The position numbers and the translations under genes were made by a program. From Clostridia bacterium (lineage in GTDB: Bacteria; Bacillota; Clostridia; Christensenellales; Aristaeellaceae): a stretch of DNA of 64,000 nucleotides. The notes under the pieces are model-generated. The model saw only the letters and a list, made by a program, of their open reading frames with translations. It ran no database searches and was not told where the DNA came from. Where the stretch lies: assembly GCA_017429695.1 (NCBI GenBank), contig JAFROK010000041.1, positions 26,364 to 90,363 on the forward strand. The letters run 5' to 3'. Below are positions 1-7,796 of the stretch, piece after piece. The number at the start of each line of letters is the position of its first letter. Position 1 is the first letter of the stretch.

Positions 1-1029
1 CCATGCGGTCTCTTCTTCGCTGTTCTGACGCATGGAACGGAATTTCAGAATCTGGAATTCCGTTTTGTTATAACCCACCCTTGTCTGTTTAAAAAGAATT
101 GGTCCAGGGCTCGAACACTTGACACAGATGGCTATAATAACAAGAATAGGGCTGAGGATAATTAGACCCAAGAGGCTTGCAATGAAATCAAAACTGCGTT
201 TCAATATGCCCCACCCAAGGTTTTCCAGCCGGTTCGTTCGCATATTGATCAGCTTGCTGTGGCCAATGGTTTCGATCGTCGGGTTCGTAGGGATAATGTC
301 GTTATAAAACGGGATTACAGAATATTTTACGCCATTTTTCTCACAGGCAGGGATAATCGCCCACAATCTGGAATACTCTTCAGGATCCAGTGCAATGACT
401 ACTTCATTAACGTCTGCGGAGGACAGTTTGTCATTGAGTTCCGTAAATGATCCAAGCCAGGCATTCTTGTCCTGAAGCAAATTCTGGTTCCCGATAAATC
501 CAATAATATGGAATCCTAATTCAGGCTCTGCTTCAATGTCGGATTTGTACTGTTGGGCCAGTTTTCCGGTTCCAATCACAATGACATGTTTCAGATTATA
601 GCCTTGTCCACGGAATCGCCTGAGCACCAAGCGCATGAAGGTGTATTTGGCCGTCAGCAGAAAGTTGGTTGTAAGATAGAAAACCAAGATAACGCCACGA
701 GAAAAATCGATCAGGCGAAAGATAAAAAAGAATGTAGTCGCAACTAATGTAGATATTGTTACGCTCAGAATAATTGTTTTGACCTTCCATGTTAGCCTTC
801 TTGTACGGGTAGTATTGTAAAAGCCGAACATTGAAAGGATGAAAAAGAGCATCAGAGAATAAGCTACAGCCAGCAGAATTGTTTTAGTGCTGATCGCAGC
901 CATGTTTTCGCTTTGCCCGTCAAAGAAGTCCAGTCTTAACCAGGATGCCAGCATGTAAGAAAGGATAACCAGGATCATATCCAGAATGATATTCACACGA
1001 TTCAGGAATGCTTGGTTCTTGCGAATCAT
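1..1029 (-). CDS. Undecaprenyl-phosphate sugar phosphotransferase, partial (C-terminus beyond window)
   Basis: This is a polyprenyl glycosylphosphotransferase of the WbaP/CpsE type, which loads the first sugar phosphate onto undecaprenyl phosphate at the membrane to start capsule or exopolysaccharide synthesis. I translated it from the minus strand: an ATG at 1029 follows AAGGAGA at about 10 nt. About 343 codons are visible with no stop before the window edge. The N-terminal half has several membrane segments, then a nucleotide-binding-like middle (VIVIGTGKLAQQ), then the start of the catalytic domain (SSPGPILFKQTRVGYNK, LKFRSMR). The catalytic C-terminus is cut by the window edge. Its ATG overlaps the stop of the broken AAA gene upstream (ATGA). 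Confidence 0.9.
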   Translation of the reverse strand, partial: MIRKNQAFLNRVNIILDMILVILSYMLASWLRLDFFDGQSENMAAISTKTILLAVAYSLMLFFILSMFGFYNTTRTRRLTWKVKTIILSVTISTLVATTFFFIFRLIDFSRGVILVFYLTTNFLLTAKYTFMRLVLRRFRGQGYNLKHVIVIGTGKLAQQYKSDIEAEPELGFHIIGFIGNQNLLQDKNAWLGSFTELNDKLSSADVNEVVIALDPEEYSRLWAIIPACEKNGVKYSVIPFYNDIIPTNPTIETIGHSKLINMRTNRLENLGWGILKRSFDFIASLLGLIILSPILVIIAICVKCSSPGPILFKQTRVGYNKTEFQILKFRSMRQNSEEETAW

Positions 1030-1411
1030 GCCGGTCTGGTCTCCTTTCCGTTAGCCTCTTTGATTTGTTTACGTATCTCTTCTTCTGATTCTGAGGATTG
1101 AATCAACTCATCCATACCTTCCGGATATTCAATAGCGCCTGAAAGATTATATGTGTCTACAAGTTCATAAGCCGTTCTTGGAGAGACATGAACAAACCTG
1201 GCGCCAATCTGTCCGCGCGATCTATTGTTTACAACAGATGCTATTTGTCGAGCTCTTTCTTCCCGTACATTATTGTCCGCTTGATAAAGGGTCCTGCCAA
1301 TACAGTATAGCAGTTTTCCCTGTACCATTCTTCCCTGCAATTACGGTAATGCCGTCGAGTTTAATTTCAGCATTTTTAATGATTCCAGCATTTTTTACAG
1401 ATATTCTCATG
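1026..1411 (-). pseudogene. Frameshifted remnant of an AAA-family ATPase
   Basis: An ATG at 1411, preceded by AAGGGAG, opens MRISVKNAGIIKNAEIKLDG and a Walker A (AGKNGTGKT), but this frame stops about 46 codons in. The next frame then continues plausibly (KLLYCIGRTLYQADNNVREERAR) to a stop at 1026. Related AAA ATPases normally read GKNGTGKST-x-GK-ALYC here, so a small out-of-frame deletion within Walker A explains both frames. That comparison is from memory of the family. The ATPase core downstream is also missing, so only about 120 codons remain. It lies 28 nt after the OLD-like gene and was probably its operon partner. It is unlikely to be functional. Confidence 0.7.
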
Positions 1412-1439
1412 GGCTTCTCCCTTTTGCTCAATGGTTTTT

Positions 1440-2828
1440 TCATGATTCTGCCGTTTTATTTGCTATTAGATAGTTGTTAATTTCGATGATCATCGATTTG
1501 ATATATTCTTTATATTGATCCTTTATGTCACCATTTTCATTTGCTATTCCGCTTTTTGCTGGTATATTTCTTCCCCTTTTTTCTCGAATATCTGCTTCCG
1601 GAATTGTCACAACATGATAGTCTGGGAATTCACTTTTGATCTCATCGGCATCTTTCTGTTTGTCTCCATCAAATATTGCCACAATTCTACTATATCCTAA
1701 ATCTTTGAACAAAGAGATGAAAAATTTCATCTTAGGCGCACCGCCGACTCCCCATCCAAAGAAGTTCCCTCTAAACTGTAATCCCAACTGGTTTGCAATT
1801 TTGTTATAAATGACAACATCTTCTTGTCCTTCGACAAGAATTAGACTATCGTCAAGGAAAAATACTTCGCTTGCATCGAGACCTAGAACATGTGGGTTGT
1901 TAATATCTTCCAGAATTCCTTTTATCCTTTTTTTGCTTTCAGTTCCCAGACAATAACAGTTCGTATTGCAATTTTCTTTGACTACACGAATCAACTGGGC
2001 TCCTGCAGCAATCGCCGACCAACTGATAAAATAGGGTGAATGGGTACAAATAATGATCTGCAATCTGTCAGTATATTCAAGAAAAAGATCCATAAGTTTC
2101 CTTTGCACAGCCGGATGAACTGAAAGCTCAGGTTCGTCAATAATTATTGTCGTTTTGTTTTCGGCATCAAACAGCGCTGCACAGATCGTAAAGATGCTCC
2201 AGATACCATCTCCGACACCTTCACTGCTATGTGTTATTCCTTCTTGCGTATATTTAATATAATATTGTCCGTTATCTCTTTGTTCAATCGTCCATTTGAA
2301 ATCGGTTCCTAATACTCTTTGAATTATAGAGTCAAATTGTTCTCTTTTTTCCTCAATTTGATAAATACGTATTTCAAATTGTTCAAGTACGGTATCCCTC
2401 TGATTAGGCATGGCTTGTGTATGAGTAATGTAGTAATCTTTATTTGCTATTGCTTTCCTAAATTCAAATGAAAAGCCTCTCCGTGATTGGACTACATAAT
2501 ACCGTAAAGCAAAGTTGCTGCTTTTCTTAGTTGAACTACCACCTCCTTCAACGGAGTTAATGGAGTATTCCTTATCATTCTCATCTGTTATGCTAAGTTT
2601 TACAATTCCGTTTTTCAACAAATTTCGTCTTCCTTCAGAAAACGAAGGCGCTTTATCTGCATTGAATGCTCTAATAGATTCGACAATTGTTGTCTTGCCA
2701 GAATTGTTTGCTCCAGTAATGATATTCAGTCCGCTACCTGGACGCTGATCATCTGGCAAGGAGAATTGTATTGTTCTTTCAATGCCAAATCCTCTGAACC
2801 CAGATATTGAAATCTTTTTTATCATCAT
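1440..2828 (-). CDS. OLD-family ATP-dependent nuclease (AAA ATPase + TOPRIM)
   Basis: A 462-residue protein with an N-terminal ABC/SMC-type ATPase domain (KISISGFRGFG, then Walker A GANNSGKTT at ~40, signature SSEGVGDGIWS near 205, Walker B TTIIIDEPELS near 230) and a C-terminal TOPRIM domain (LILVEGQEDVVIYNKI near 330, IVAIFDGDKQKD near 380). This is the OLD / GajA architecture, a group of metal-dependent nucleases found in phage-defence loci. No UvrD-like GajB partner is present, so I do not call it Gabija. It is complete, starts at ATG ATG, and has only a weak ribosome site. It sits between the zeta toxin and a broken AAA gene on the same strand in AT-rich DNA. Confidence 0.85.
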   Translation of the reverse strand: MMIKKISISGFRGFGIERTIQFSLPDDQRPGSGLNIITGANNSGKTTIVESIRAFNADKAPSFSEGRRNLLKNGIVKLSITDENDKEYSINSVEGGGSSTKKSSNFALRYYVVQSRRGFSFEFRKAIANKDYYITHTQAMPNQRDTVLEQFEIRIYQIEEKREQFDSIIQRVLGTDFKWTIEQRDNGQYYIKYTQEGITHSSEGVGDGIWSIFTICAALFDAENKTTIIIDEPELSVHPAVQRKLMDLFLEYTDRLQIIICTHSPYFISWSAIAAGAQLIRVVKENCNTNCYCLGTESKKRIKGILEDINNPHVLGLDASEVFFLDDSLILVEGQEDVVIYNKIANQLGLQFRGNFFGWGVGGAPKMKFFISLFKDLGYSRIVAIFDGDKQKDADEIKSEFPDYHVVTIPEADIREKRGRNIPAKSGIANENGDIKDQYKEYIKSMIIEINNYLIANKTAES

Positions 2829-2905
2829 AATATTTGCTCAATCACTTCTAGCTATTCGAAGATAATTCACAAATCTGAGGTCTGTTTCCATGAGAATTCA
2901 TTCCT

Positions 2906-3484
2906 TCATGGGTCAAATTCCTGGATTCCGGTCAGTTTTGTGATGGCTGGTTTGTTCCAGCGGCTATTGGGCCAGCAAAAATATTTCGTTTTTCTCTTTT
3001 TGAAAATCCGCTGGGGCTCTATGGTGTTGTCATAGATATGTACAATATCGCAGACATCTATCAGTTCCGGAATGAGTTTCATTGCCTTTTCAAACCGGCT
3101 TCTGATCTTCTCCTCCGGTACGCCATGTCCTCCCTGCATCTCCCTGGTTTTAACCCGGGCTATATTGATGTTAACGTCTGCCGTCAGGACATAGAAACAT
3201 CTGATGAAATAGCCTTCCCGTTTTGCTTTGATCAGTAAATCCAGATTCCTTCTGGTTGATAAAACCGTTTCAAAAGTAAAGTCGGATTTGTTTCGGATGG
3301 CTTCTTCCCGTAATGCTTCCGCCCGCTGGGCTGCTTCAAGATCCGAGCAATGGTTTGCTCGTTTAATCTCATCTGCATTGATGTATATGCCGACTGTTTT
3401 AGCCAGTCTGGTGATCGTCGACTTCCCACTCCCGTTTGGGCCTGCGAAAACAATGATTTCAGGCAGAAGCTGTTTGTCCGACAT
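2906..3484 (-). CDS. Zeta-toxin-like P-loop kinase
   Basis: A 192-residue protein with Walker A AGPNGSGKST at ~15, a conserved INADEI segment, and FTFETVLS, matching zeta-toxin-family kinases. Characterised members phosphorylate UDP-N-acetylglucosamine and poison wall synthesis. The start at 3484 (MSDKQLLPEI) is preferred over longer in-frame options because GGAAGGAAAG lies just upstream. It overlaps the end of the small upstream gene by 26 bp, the usual toxin-antitoxin arrangement. Substrate and toxicity are inferred from the family only. Confidence 0.8.
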   Translation of the reverse strand: MSDKQLLPEIIVFAGPNGSGKSTITRLAKTVGIYINADEIKRANHCSDLEAAQRAEALREEAIRNKSDFTFETVLSTRRNLDLLIKAKREGYFIRCFYVLTADVNINIARVKTREMQGGHGVPEEKIRSRFEKAMKLIPELIDVCDIVHIYDNTIEPQRIFKKRKTKYFCWPNSRWNKPAITKLTGIQEFDP

Positions 3485-3665
3485 ATTCTTTCCTTCCATC
3501 CGGATATTCCAGATAGGCACGCCTGGTTGCTTCGTCATAACGCGGCTGCGGAATTCCCTGGATTGTTCTTATCTCTTCGTCAATCCGGATCGCTTCCTTG
3601 AATCGGCGAGTAATCTCTTCGTCCGATAGTCCGCACGTATAGTCAAGCTGGTTTTTTTCCGGCAT
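3459..3665 (-). CDS. Small putative antitoxin paired with the zeta-type toxin
   Basis: A 68-residue acidic/basic helical protein (MPEKNQLDYTCGLSDEEI...) preceded by GAGGA 9 nt before the ATG. I do not recognise a named domain. Its role is inferred from being short, directly upstream of and overlapping the zeta-like kinase, and translated in the same direction. The end of the protein (YPDGRKEYVGQTASA) looks intact. Alternative: an unrelated small gene that shares the operon. Confidence 0.6.
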   Translation of the reverse strand: MPEKNQLDYTCGLSDEEITRRFKEAIRIDEEIRTIQGIPQPRYDEATRRAYLEYPDGRKEYVGQTASA

Positions 3666-3689
3666 GTTGGTCGTCCTCGTTTCCTTAAC

Positions 3690-3885
3690 TTATGAATCTT
3701 CCTGGAGAAAATCCGGCAGCCATGGCTCTAATTCCTGAATAAGTTTATATACTTTCGTGCAGGGATTGCATTTGGAAGGCAGTGTCCTGTCATCGTATTC
3801 TCTGTCTATTTTTTCTGCATTCCTGACAGCGTTTTTGAGACCGCCGTTCTGCTTTTCTTCTTTTATAGAGATCGTGTGAACCCAT
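3690..3885 (-). pseudogene. Internally deleted RloB / AbiLii remnant
   Basis: Two nucleotides after the stop of the ATPase gene an ATG opens MGSHDLYKRRKAERRS, which resembles the N-terminus of RloB-type TOPRIM proteins. The reading frame then fails. The next frame continues as GGLKNAVRNAEKIDREYDD, PSKCNPCTKVYKLIQELE and a stop at 3690, which resembles the C-terminus of the same family. The middle, including the TOPRIM core, is absent. I infer an internal deletion that also shifted frame. The position right after an AbiLi/RloA-like ATPase fits the usual RloA-RloB (AbiLi-AbiLii) gene pair. Family resemblance is from memory and should be searched. Confidence 0.65.
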
Positions 3886-3887
3886 GT

Positions 3888-5099
3888 TCAGGCCTCCGTA
3901 AATGAGAAGTCTTTCAGAATAGGTATCGCGCCGTAAACGCCACCAAGATAATCTTTCTCAAAGGATCTGTCATTTCGAACTTTGAATTCCGATAGGGAAA
4001 ACAAGGATGATTCTCCCCGGTCGTTTTTTTCTACAAACCAAATCTGATCTCGTCTCATATAGCTCTTATCAAGTAGACAAGTATCATGTGTTGTATAAAT
4101 CAGTTGTCCGGATTCCGTTCCGTCATAGAATCGGTCAATCAGGTATTTCTGCAATAATGGATGCAGTTTCGTGTTGAACTCATCAATAATAATCCCTTTA
4201 TTGAAGGTTGCTGCCATTTTCATAACAGTATAAAGGGAAATTGCTTTGATGGTACCAGCAGATTCCAAACTCATATGAAAACGTTGTTTTTCGTTCTTTT
4301 CATTAAGATGGAACAGGAAAATCTCATATTTGCGATTGTTTTGATTCTGAATGACTTCAATGTCTACGATCCCTACATCGATTGCCTTGATAAATGCAAG
4401 TAATTGAAGCTTCTCTTCTTCATTGAAAACATATTGGCAATAACGATCAAGCAATTTTTGTTCCATTGTTTCCGAGGAATCTATTGGTAAAATACCAATC
4501 ATATTGCTTATTGCAGATTTGAATACCTGGTTTTTCAGGTTCAGGCTGCTAAAAAAGGATAACGCCAGAACATCTTTGTCAATAGCGTCTTTATATTTCT
4601 CACATGCCTGTTTTACGCTGGCTCCCAGATCAATCTGCTGCTGTTTTCTTTCGAAGATTTTTGTGGTGTATGAATTTTTTGAGCTTCTTTTATATAGCCA
4701 TTCTTCTTTGATTTCATCCTGGTTATACACAAACCCGTATTGGTATTCTTTGCCTTCTTCCCTCACAACTGCTTCAAATTCAGTGTCTCCGTTCTTGCTC
4801 TTGCTGTTCAGAAAAAACGGAAAATAATTCTCTTCCAGAACGGATTCTTGTTCATTTTCCTTATTGTTATTTTGAAAAGAATTTTGGATTATATTCCTGA
4901 AATTGCTATACGCTCCGACAAAATTGGATTTTCCGCTGGCATTGGCCCCGTATATGGAAGCAACTTTGATCAGATCGTCTTTATCATCCTGAATGATGAG
5001 GTTATAAGGGTGTTCCTTGTATGATTTCACGGCTCGCATGTCAAGAATCGCTTCATCTTTGAATGATGAAAAATTTTTGCACCGGAACCATACCAGCAC
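3888..5099 (-). CDS. AbiLi/RloA-like AAA ATPase
   Basis: A 403-residue ABC/SMC-like ATPase with N-terminal RCKNFSSFKDEAILDM, Walker A YGANASGKSNF near 55, an ESAGTIKAI signature-like segment near 285, and Walker B GIIIDEFNTKLHPLL near 305 followed by TTHDTCLLD. This matches the AAA15 group that pairs with RloB/AbiLii in abortive-infection loci. I place the start at GTG 5099 because AAGGAGGA lies 8 nt upstream and homologues begin with this motif; the ATG at 5144 has no ribosome site. Its expected partner survives only as a fragment, so the system is probably dead or rewired. Confidence 0.8.
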   Translation of the reverse strand: MLVWFRCKNFSSFKDEAILDMRAVKSYKEHPYNLIIQDDKDDLIKVASIYGANASGKSNFVGAYSNFRNIIQNSFQNNNKENEQESVLEENYFPFFLNSKSKNGDTEFEAVVREEGKEYQYGFVYNQDEIKEEWLYKRSSKNSYTTKIFERKQQQIDLGASVKQACEKYKDAIDKDVLALSFFSSLNLKNQVFKSAISNMIGILPIDSSETMEQKLLDRYCQYVFNEEEKLQLLAFIKAIDVGIVDIEVIQNQNNRKYEIFLFHLNEKNEKQRFHMSLESAGTIKAISLYTVMKMAATFNKGIIIDEFNTKLHPLLQKYLIDRFYDGTESGQLIYTTHDTCLLDKSYMRRDQIWFVEKNDRGESSLFSLSEFKVRNDRSFEKDYLGGVYGAIPILKDFSFTEA

Positions 5100-5163
5100 A
5101 GCCCGTTCCTCCTTGCCTTTATCTCTATAATATAATCTCAGCATTTTTATGGCGACAATGTGT

Positions 5164-5191
5164 ATAATACCACGTATTGTTGTAATGTCAA
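5164..5191 (-). promoter_or_regulatory. Promoter for the AbiLi-like gene
   Basis: TTGACA at 5186-5191 and TATTAT at 5164-5169 with a 16-bp spacer, read on the minus strand. It predicts a leader of about 58 nt before the GTG at 5099, which agrees with the chosen start. Confidence 0.55.
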
Positions 5192-5230
5192 CTCATTTTG
5201 TGATATTTTCTCGTTTTTATGTTTTTTGTA

Positions 5231-5259
5231 TTGTTTTTTCTTGCTGTTTTGTGTATAAT
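5231..5259 (+). promoter_or_regulatory. Promoter and structured leader of the DUF2188 gene
   Basis: TTGTTT (5231-5236), a 17-bp spacer and TATAAT (5254-5259). The ~150-nt leader that follows can form two hairpins: GGGATAG/CTATCCC (5271-5304) and ACCGG/CCGGT (5304-5326). The leader does not match a riboswitch I know. Confidence 0.5.
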
Positions 5260-5413
5260 CTCCAACTGAAAAGGGATAGCGCACTTGCCCTGCGTCTATC
5301 CCTACCGGAACACGGTTGTAACCGGTCCTTGATGTGAAAATCACGTTGTTATACTAGCGAATGAATTATCTTCTGTCAAGGTTCAAAATCAACCAGGAAG
5401 GAGATAATGAAGT

Positions 5414-5635
5414 ATGCCGAATCAGCACGTTACGCCTCATCCGAAAGGCGGATGGCAGGTAAAACGCGAAGGTGCTCGCCGAGCTACTGTAAGGACAAAC
5501 ACCCAGTCTGAGGCAATTGATATCGCCCGTTCGATATCAAGGAATCAAAAAGCTGAGCTTTTCGTCCATGGCCGGAACAGTCAGATTCGTGAGCGTGATT
5601 CTCATGGACATGATCCTTATCCGCCAAGAGGATAA
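5414..5635 (+). CDS. DUF2188 domain protein
   Basis: A 73-residue protein whose MPNQHVTPHPKGGWQVKREGA and the following AIDIARSISRNQ match the small DUF2188 family (function unknown; the N-terminal part resembles a degenerate double-stranded-RNA-binding-like fold in similar proteins). The start follows GGAAGGAGA at a good distance. It is a single-gene unit with its own promoter and a strong terminator directly downstream. Such genes are common next to mobile and defence DNA. Confidence 0.8.
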   Translation: MPNQHVTPHPKGGWQVKREGARRATVRTNTQSEAIDIARSISRNQKAELFVHGRNSQIRERDSHGHDPYPPRG

Positions 5636-5647
5636 AGTTCATTCCGT

Positions 5648-5674
5648 GCTCTGCCATAAGGCAGAGCATTTTTT
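5648..5674 (+). terminator. Terminator between convergent genes
   Basis: GCTCTGCC, loop ATAA, GGCAGAGC (perfect 8-bp stem) followed by ATTTTTT. It closes the DUF2188 unit. The stop codon of the convergent superoxide reductase touches the T-run. Confidence 0.85.
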
Positions 5675-6011
5675 ATGCCTTTGCCATCCAAAGGCCATGC
5701 AGATTGCAGTATTCATAGGCTGCAATTACCGGTTCGGTGACGGCGAAGTCGGCCTCGGGAGCTTCGCCTGGCTTCAGGTGATGAACCTGGTAGCCGGTGG
5801 CGGTTTCCAGGACAATGAACTGGATGTAGTGGGCTTCAATCATCGGGTGAGCAACTGAGCCGACTTTGACAGTGACAGTTTCGCCTTTGTGGGATATTTC
5901 GGGAACATGCTTTTCATAGGCACCGTCAGTGGTGTTGGCGGTCAGTTCTTCGCCTACTGTGAGGGTTTTGTCACTAATAACGATCTGGTCATCGATTTTG
6001 TAGAATTTCAT
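5673..6011 (-). CDS. Superoxide reductase (desulfoferrodoxin-like) without the rubredoxin-type iron site
   Basis: A 112-residue protein carrying the neelaredoxin domain that reduces superoxide to hydrogen peroxide in anaerobes. All five ligands of the catalytic Fe(His)4Cys centre are visible: His in EKHVP, AHPM and AHYI, and Cys plus His in YCNLHGLW. The N-terminus still begins MKFYK like classical desulfoferrodoxins, but the four cysteines that bind the second iron are gone. It should therefore be a one-iron enzyme. The start has GAGGAGGAA upstream and overlaps (ATGA) the downstream end of the extended reading frame of the preceding gene. Confidence 0.85.
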   Translation of the reverse strand: MKFYKIDDQIVISDKTLTVGEELTANTTDGAYEKHVPEISHKGETVTVKVGSVAHPMIEAHYIQFIVLETATGYQVHHLKPGEAPEADFAVTEPVIAAYEYCNLHGLWMAKA

Positions 6012-6088
6012 TCAGGTTCCTCCTCGCTGTTTTGGTCTGTTTCCGGCTTGTTGTCGGGTGTGTCTTCTTTATCTTCGTCTGTTGCTTC

Positions 6089-7453
6089 TTATTCGTTCTC
6101 CGCTTCTTTTTCGTCTTCTGCGTCTTTTTTGTCTTTCTCTTTTTCTTCTCTTTCTGCTTCTTGTTTGTTTTCCGTTCCTTGCTTTTGCTCAGATTTGGGT
6201 CTAAGCCATAGTTCCTGGAGCCGCCAGGCGGTGAATGTGCAGTCGTAGGCGCTGAGGAGAATGGCCATGTCGCCGTAGGTGGTGCCGGTATTGGCTTTAC
6301 CTTCAGCGGGTTCCTCCGCCAGGTCCAGGTAGGGGAATGTTTCCGCCTCCCAGAAGAATTTCCGGATGGTATTAAGGAGTTCGTTGATCTTGCGCGTCTG
6401 GTACAGCGTCAGGTATTTGTCCGGTCTCTTCTTGGCCTGTTCTTCAATCGTGTACCGGTAACGGTCCAGGAGGTTTTCCATAAACACGATCCGGTCATGG
6501 TCGTGCTTGACTTGTCTTTCTTCCTGCTCTTCCAGCTGTCGCTGAATTTCAGGATCCAGTTCGTCTTCGTTCAGATCGTGGGACATCTGGGGGCTCTCCT
6601 CGGTGTCTGTATTCAGGAACGGATGTTTGCTCCGCTCGATCTGTTGTTTTTGTTCCAGCTGTTTCACCATCTCCGCTAACAACTGTTTGGGAATTTTGAT
6701 TGGAGCGGTTTTCTTCGGCTTCTTTGTCGCTGCTGTGCCTGTTGTGGCGTTTGTTGTTTTCTTCTTTGCTTCGGTGTCTGTTGCAGTGCTTTCTGTTTTG
6801 TTTGCTCCGGTAGTTGCTGCTCTGTCTGGATTTGTATTTTCTGTTGTTGCTGTCTTTTTGGGTCCTGTCTTTGTTGTATCTGCTGTTTTGTTTGGGTTTG
6901 TATTTGTCGCCGTGTTTGCTTTTGGGTTGTCTGTTGCGTTGGTTGTTTGGTTGGTCGTTGTTTTGGCTATTGTTTTGGCTGTTACGTTTGCCTCTGGTTT
7001 TTGAGGTTTGGGTTCTGGGGGTTCCGGGCCGTTCTCACCTTCCAGTTGGATGGCTTTAACCAGATTACCTTTGGTGTCGAAGTATTCGTGGTAATTTTCG
7101 TTGGCCATCATCATTCCGCGGTAGATGCCGCTGATGTCCACGCCGATCGTTACCCGGCGGTTGCGGGTCTGTTTCTTTTCCTTGTCGTACCAGCGGGCCA
7201 GGATCAGTTCGATGTAAGTTGTGCCGTTGGACTGCTTCCGGGTGATCCGGCCTTCGATATTCGGGATTTTAGCAATGACGTTGTGTCCCTGCCGGAACTC
7301 GTTAACTTCCAGCACGTCCGGATCGAAGAAGTCCGGATCGACTTGATATTGGTCATGCGGGTCTTTTGGCAACTGGGTGGAGTCGCGCTTGGCGGGGATG
7401 GAGTCGTACCAGTTGAATGGCCTGTTTGGATCACGGATGATTCGGATGGGCAT
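6089..7453 (-). CDS. Unknown protein with Thr/Asn/Lys-rich low-complexity middle
   Basis: A 454-residue protein I do not recognise. Residues 1-135 look folded (MPIRIIRDPNRPFNWYDS..., YIELILARWYDKEKK). Residues ~140-255 are a Thr/Ala/Asn/Lys-rich linker. Residues ~300-430 form a second, helical folded part (DRIVFMENLLDRYRY, TWRLQELW-like region), and the end is highly acidic. No signal peptide or membrane segment is seen. After the TAA stop the same frame continues as 26 acidic residues ending in a TGA that overlaps the superoxide reductase ATG, so the TAA may be a recent nonsense mutation. GGGAGACAG precedes the start. Confidence 0.6.
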   Translation of the reverse strand: MPIRIIRDPNRPFNWYDSIPAKRDSTQLPKDPHDQYQVDPDFFDPDVLEVNEFRQGHNVIAKIPNIEGRITRKQSNGTTYIELILARWYDKEKKQTRNRRVTIGVDISGIYRGMMMANENYHEYFDTKGNLVKAIQLEGENGPEPPEPKPQKPEANVTAKTIAKTTTNQTTNATDNPKANTATNTNPNKTADTTKTGPKKTATTENTNPDRAATTGANKTESTATDTEAKKKTTNATTGTAATKKPKKTAPIKIPKQLLAEMVKQLEQKQQIERSKHPFLNTDTEESPQMSHDLNEDELDPEIQRQLEEQEERQVKHDHDRIVFMENLLDRYRYTIEEQAKKRPDKYLTLYQTRKINELLNTIRKFFWEAETFPYLDLAEEPAEGKANTGTTYGDMAILLSAYDCTFTAWRLQELWLRPKSEQKQGTENKQEAEREEKEKDKKDAEDEKEAENE

Positions 7454-7796
7454 CGGTTTCTGTCTCCCGGGGTGGTCGAGTCACAAGTCACACGAGTCAC
7501 AGAGTTTTTTGGTTTTTGGGGGCGTCGTTATTGGTGTAATACCAGGAAGAAGGGGAAGCTCGATCAGCGGTCGTTCACCTGTGAGGGGTTCGTAAAACAT
7601 GGAGAATAGAAGGCCTATTTTCTCGGATACAGCTACCGTGATCTCCTGTGATGGTTTGTTTGCTTTACCCTTCTTTTCTGTGGGCCATTAATAGAATGTT
7701 TCAAGCTTGCTCCTTCGCCTTTATTCTCAAATCTGCCGGTTGCGCTCATTTCTGGGAGTATTGCTTCAGCAAAGCCTTAATGACATTGTACTTCTT
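7454..7796. other. Intergenic stretch, no gene recognised
   Basis: About 340 bp between the unknown gene and the KAP NTPase. No good coding frame. Near 7480-7505 there is a short direct repeat (GAGTCACAAGTCAC and variants). The first 15 codons on the minus strand after the KAP stop (7752-7796) could be a lost C-terminal tail of that protein. Confidence 0.5.

Noticed and set aside
1440-2828. Gabija system call for the OLD-like gene
   Set aside because: No GajB-type UvrD helicase is adjacent, so only the single-gene family was assigned.
6089-7453. Thought of as a transposase because of the ARWYDKEKKQTRNRR segment
   Set aside because: No DDE, HUH or serine/tyrosine recombinase motif and no inverted repeats are visible.
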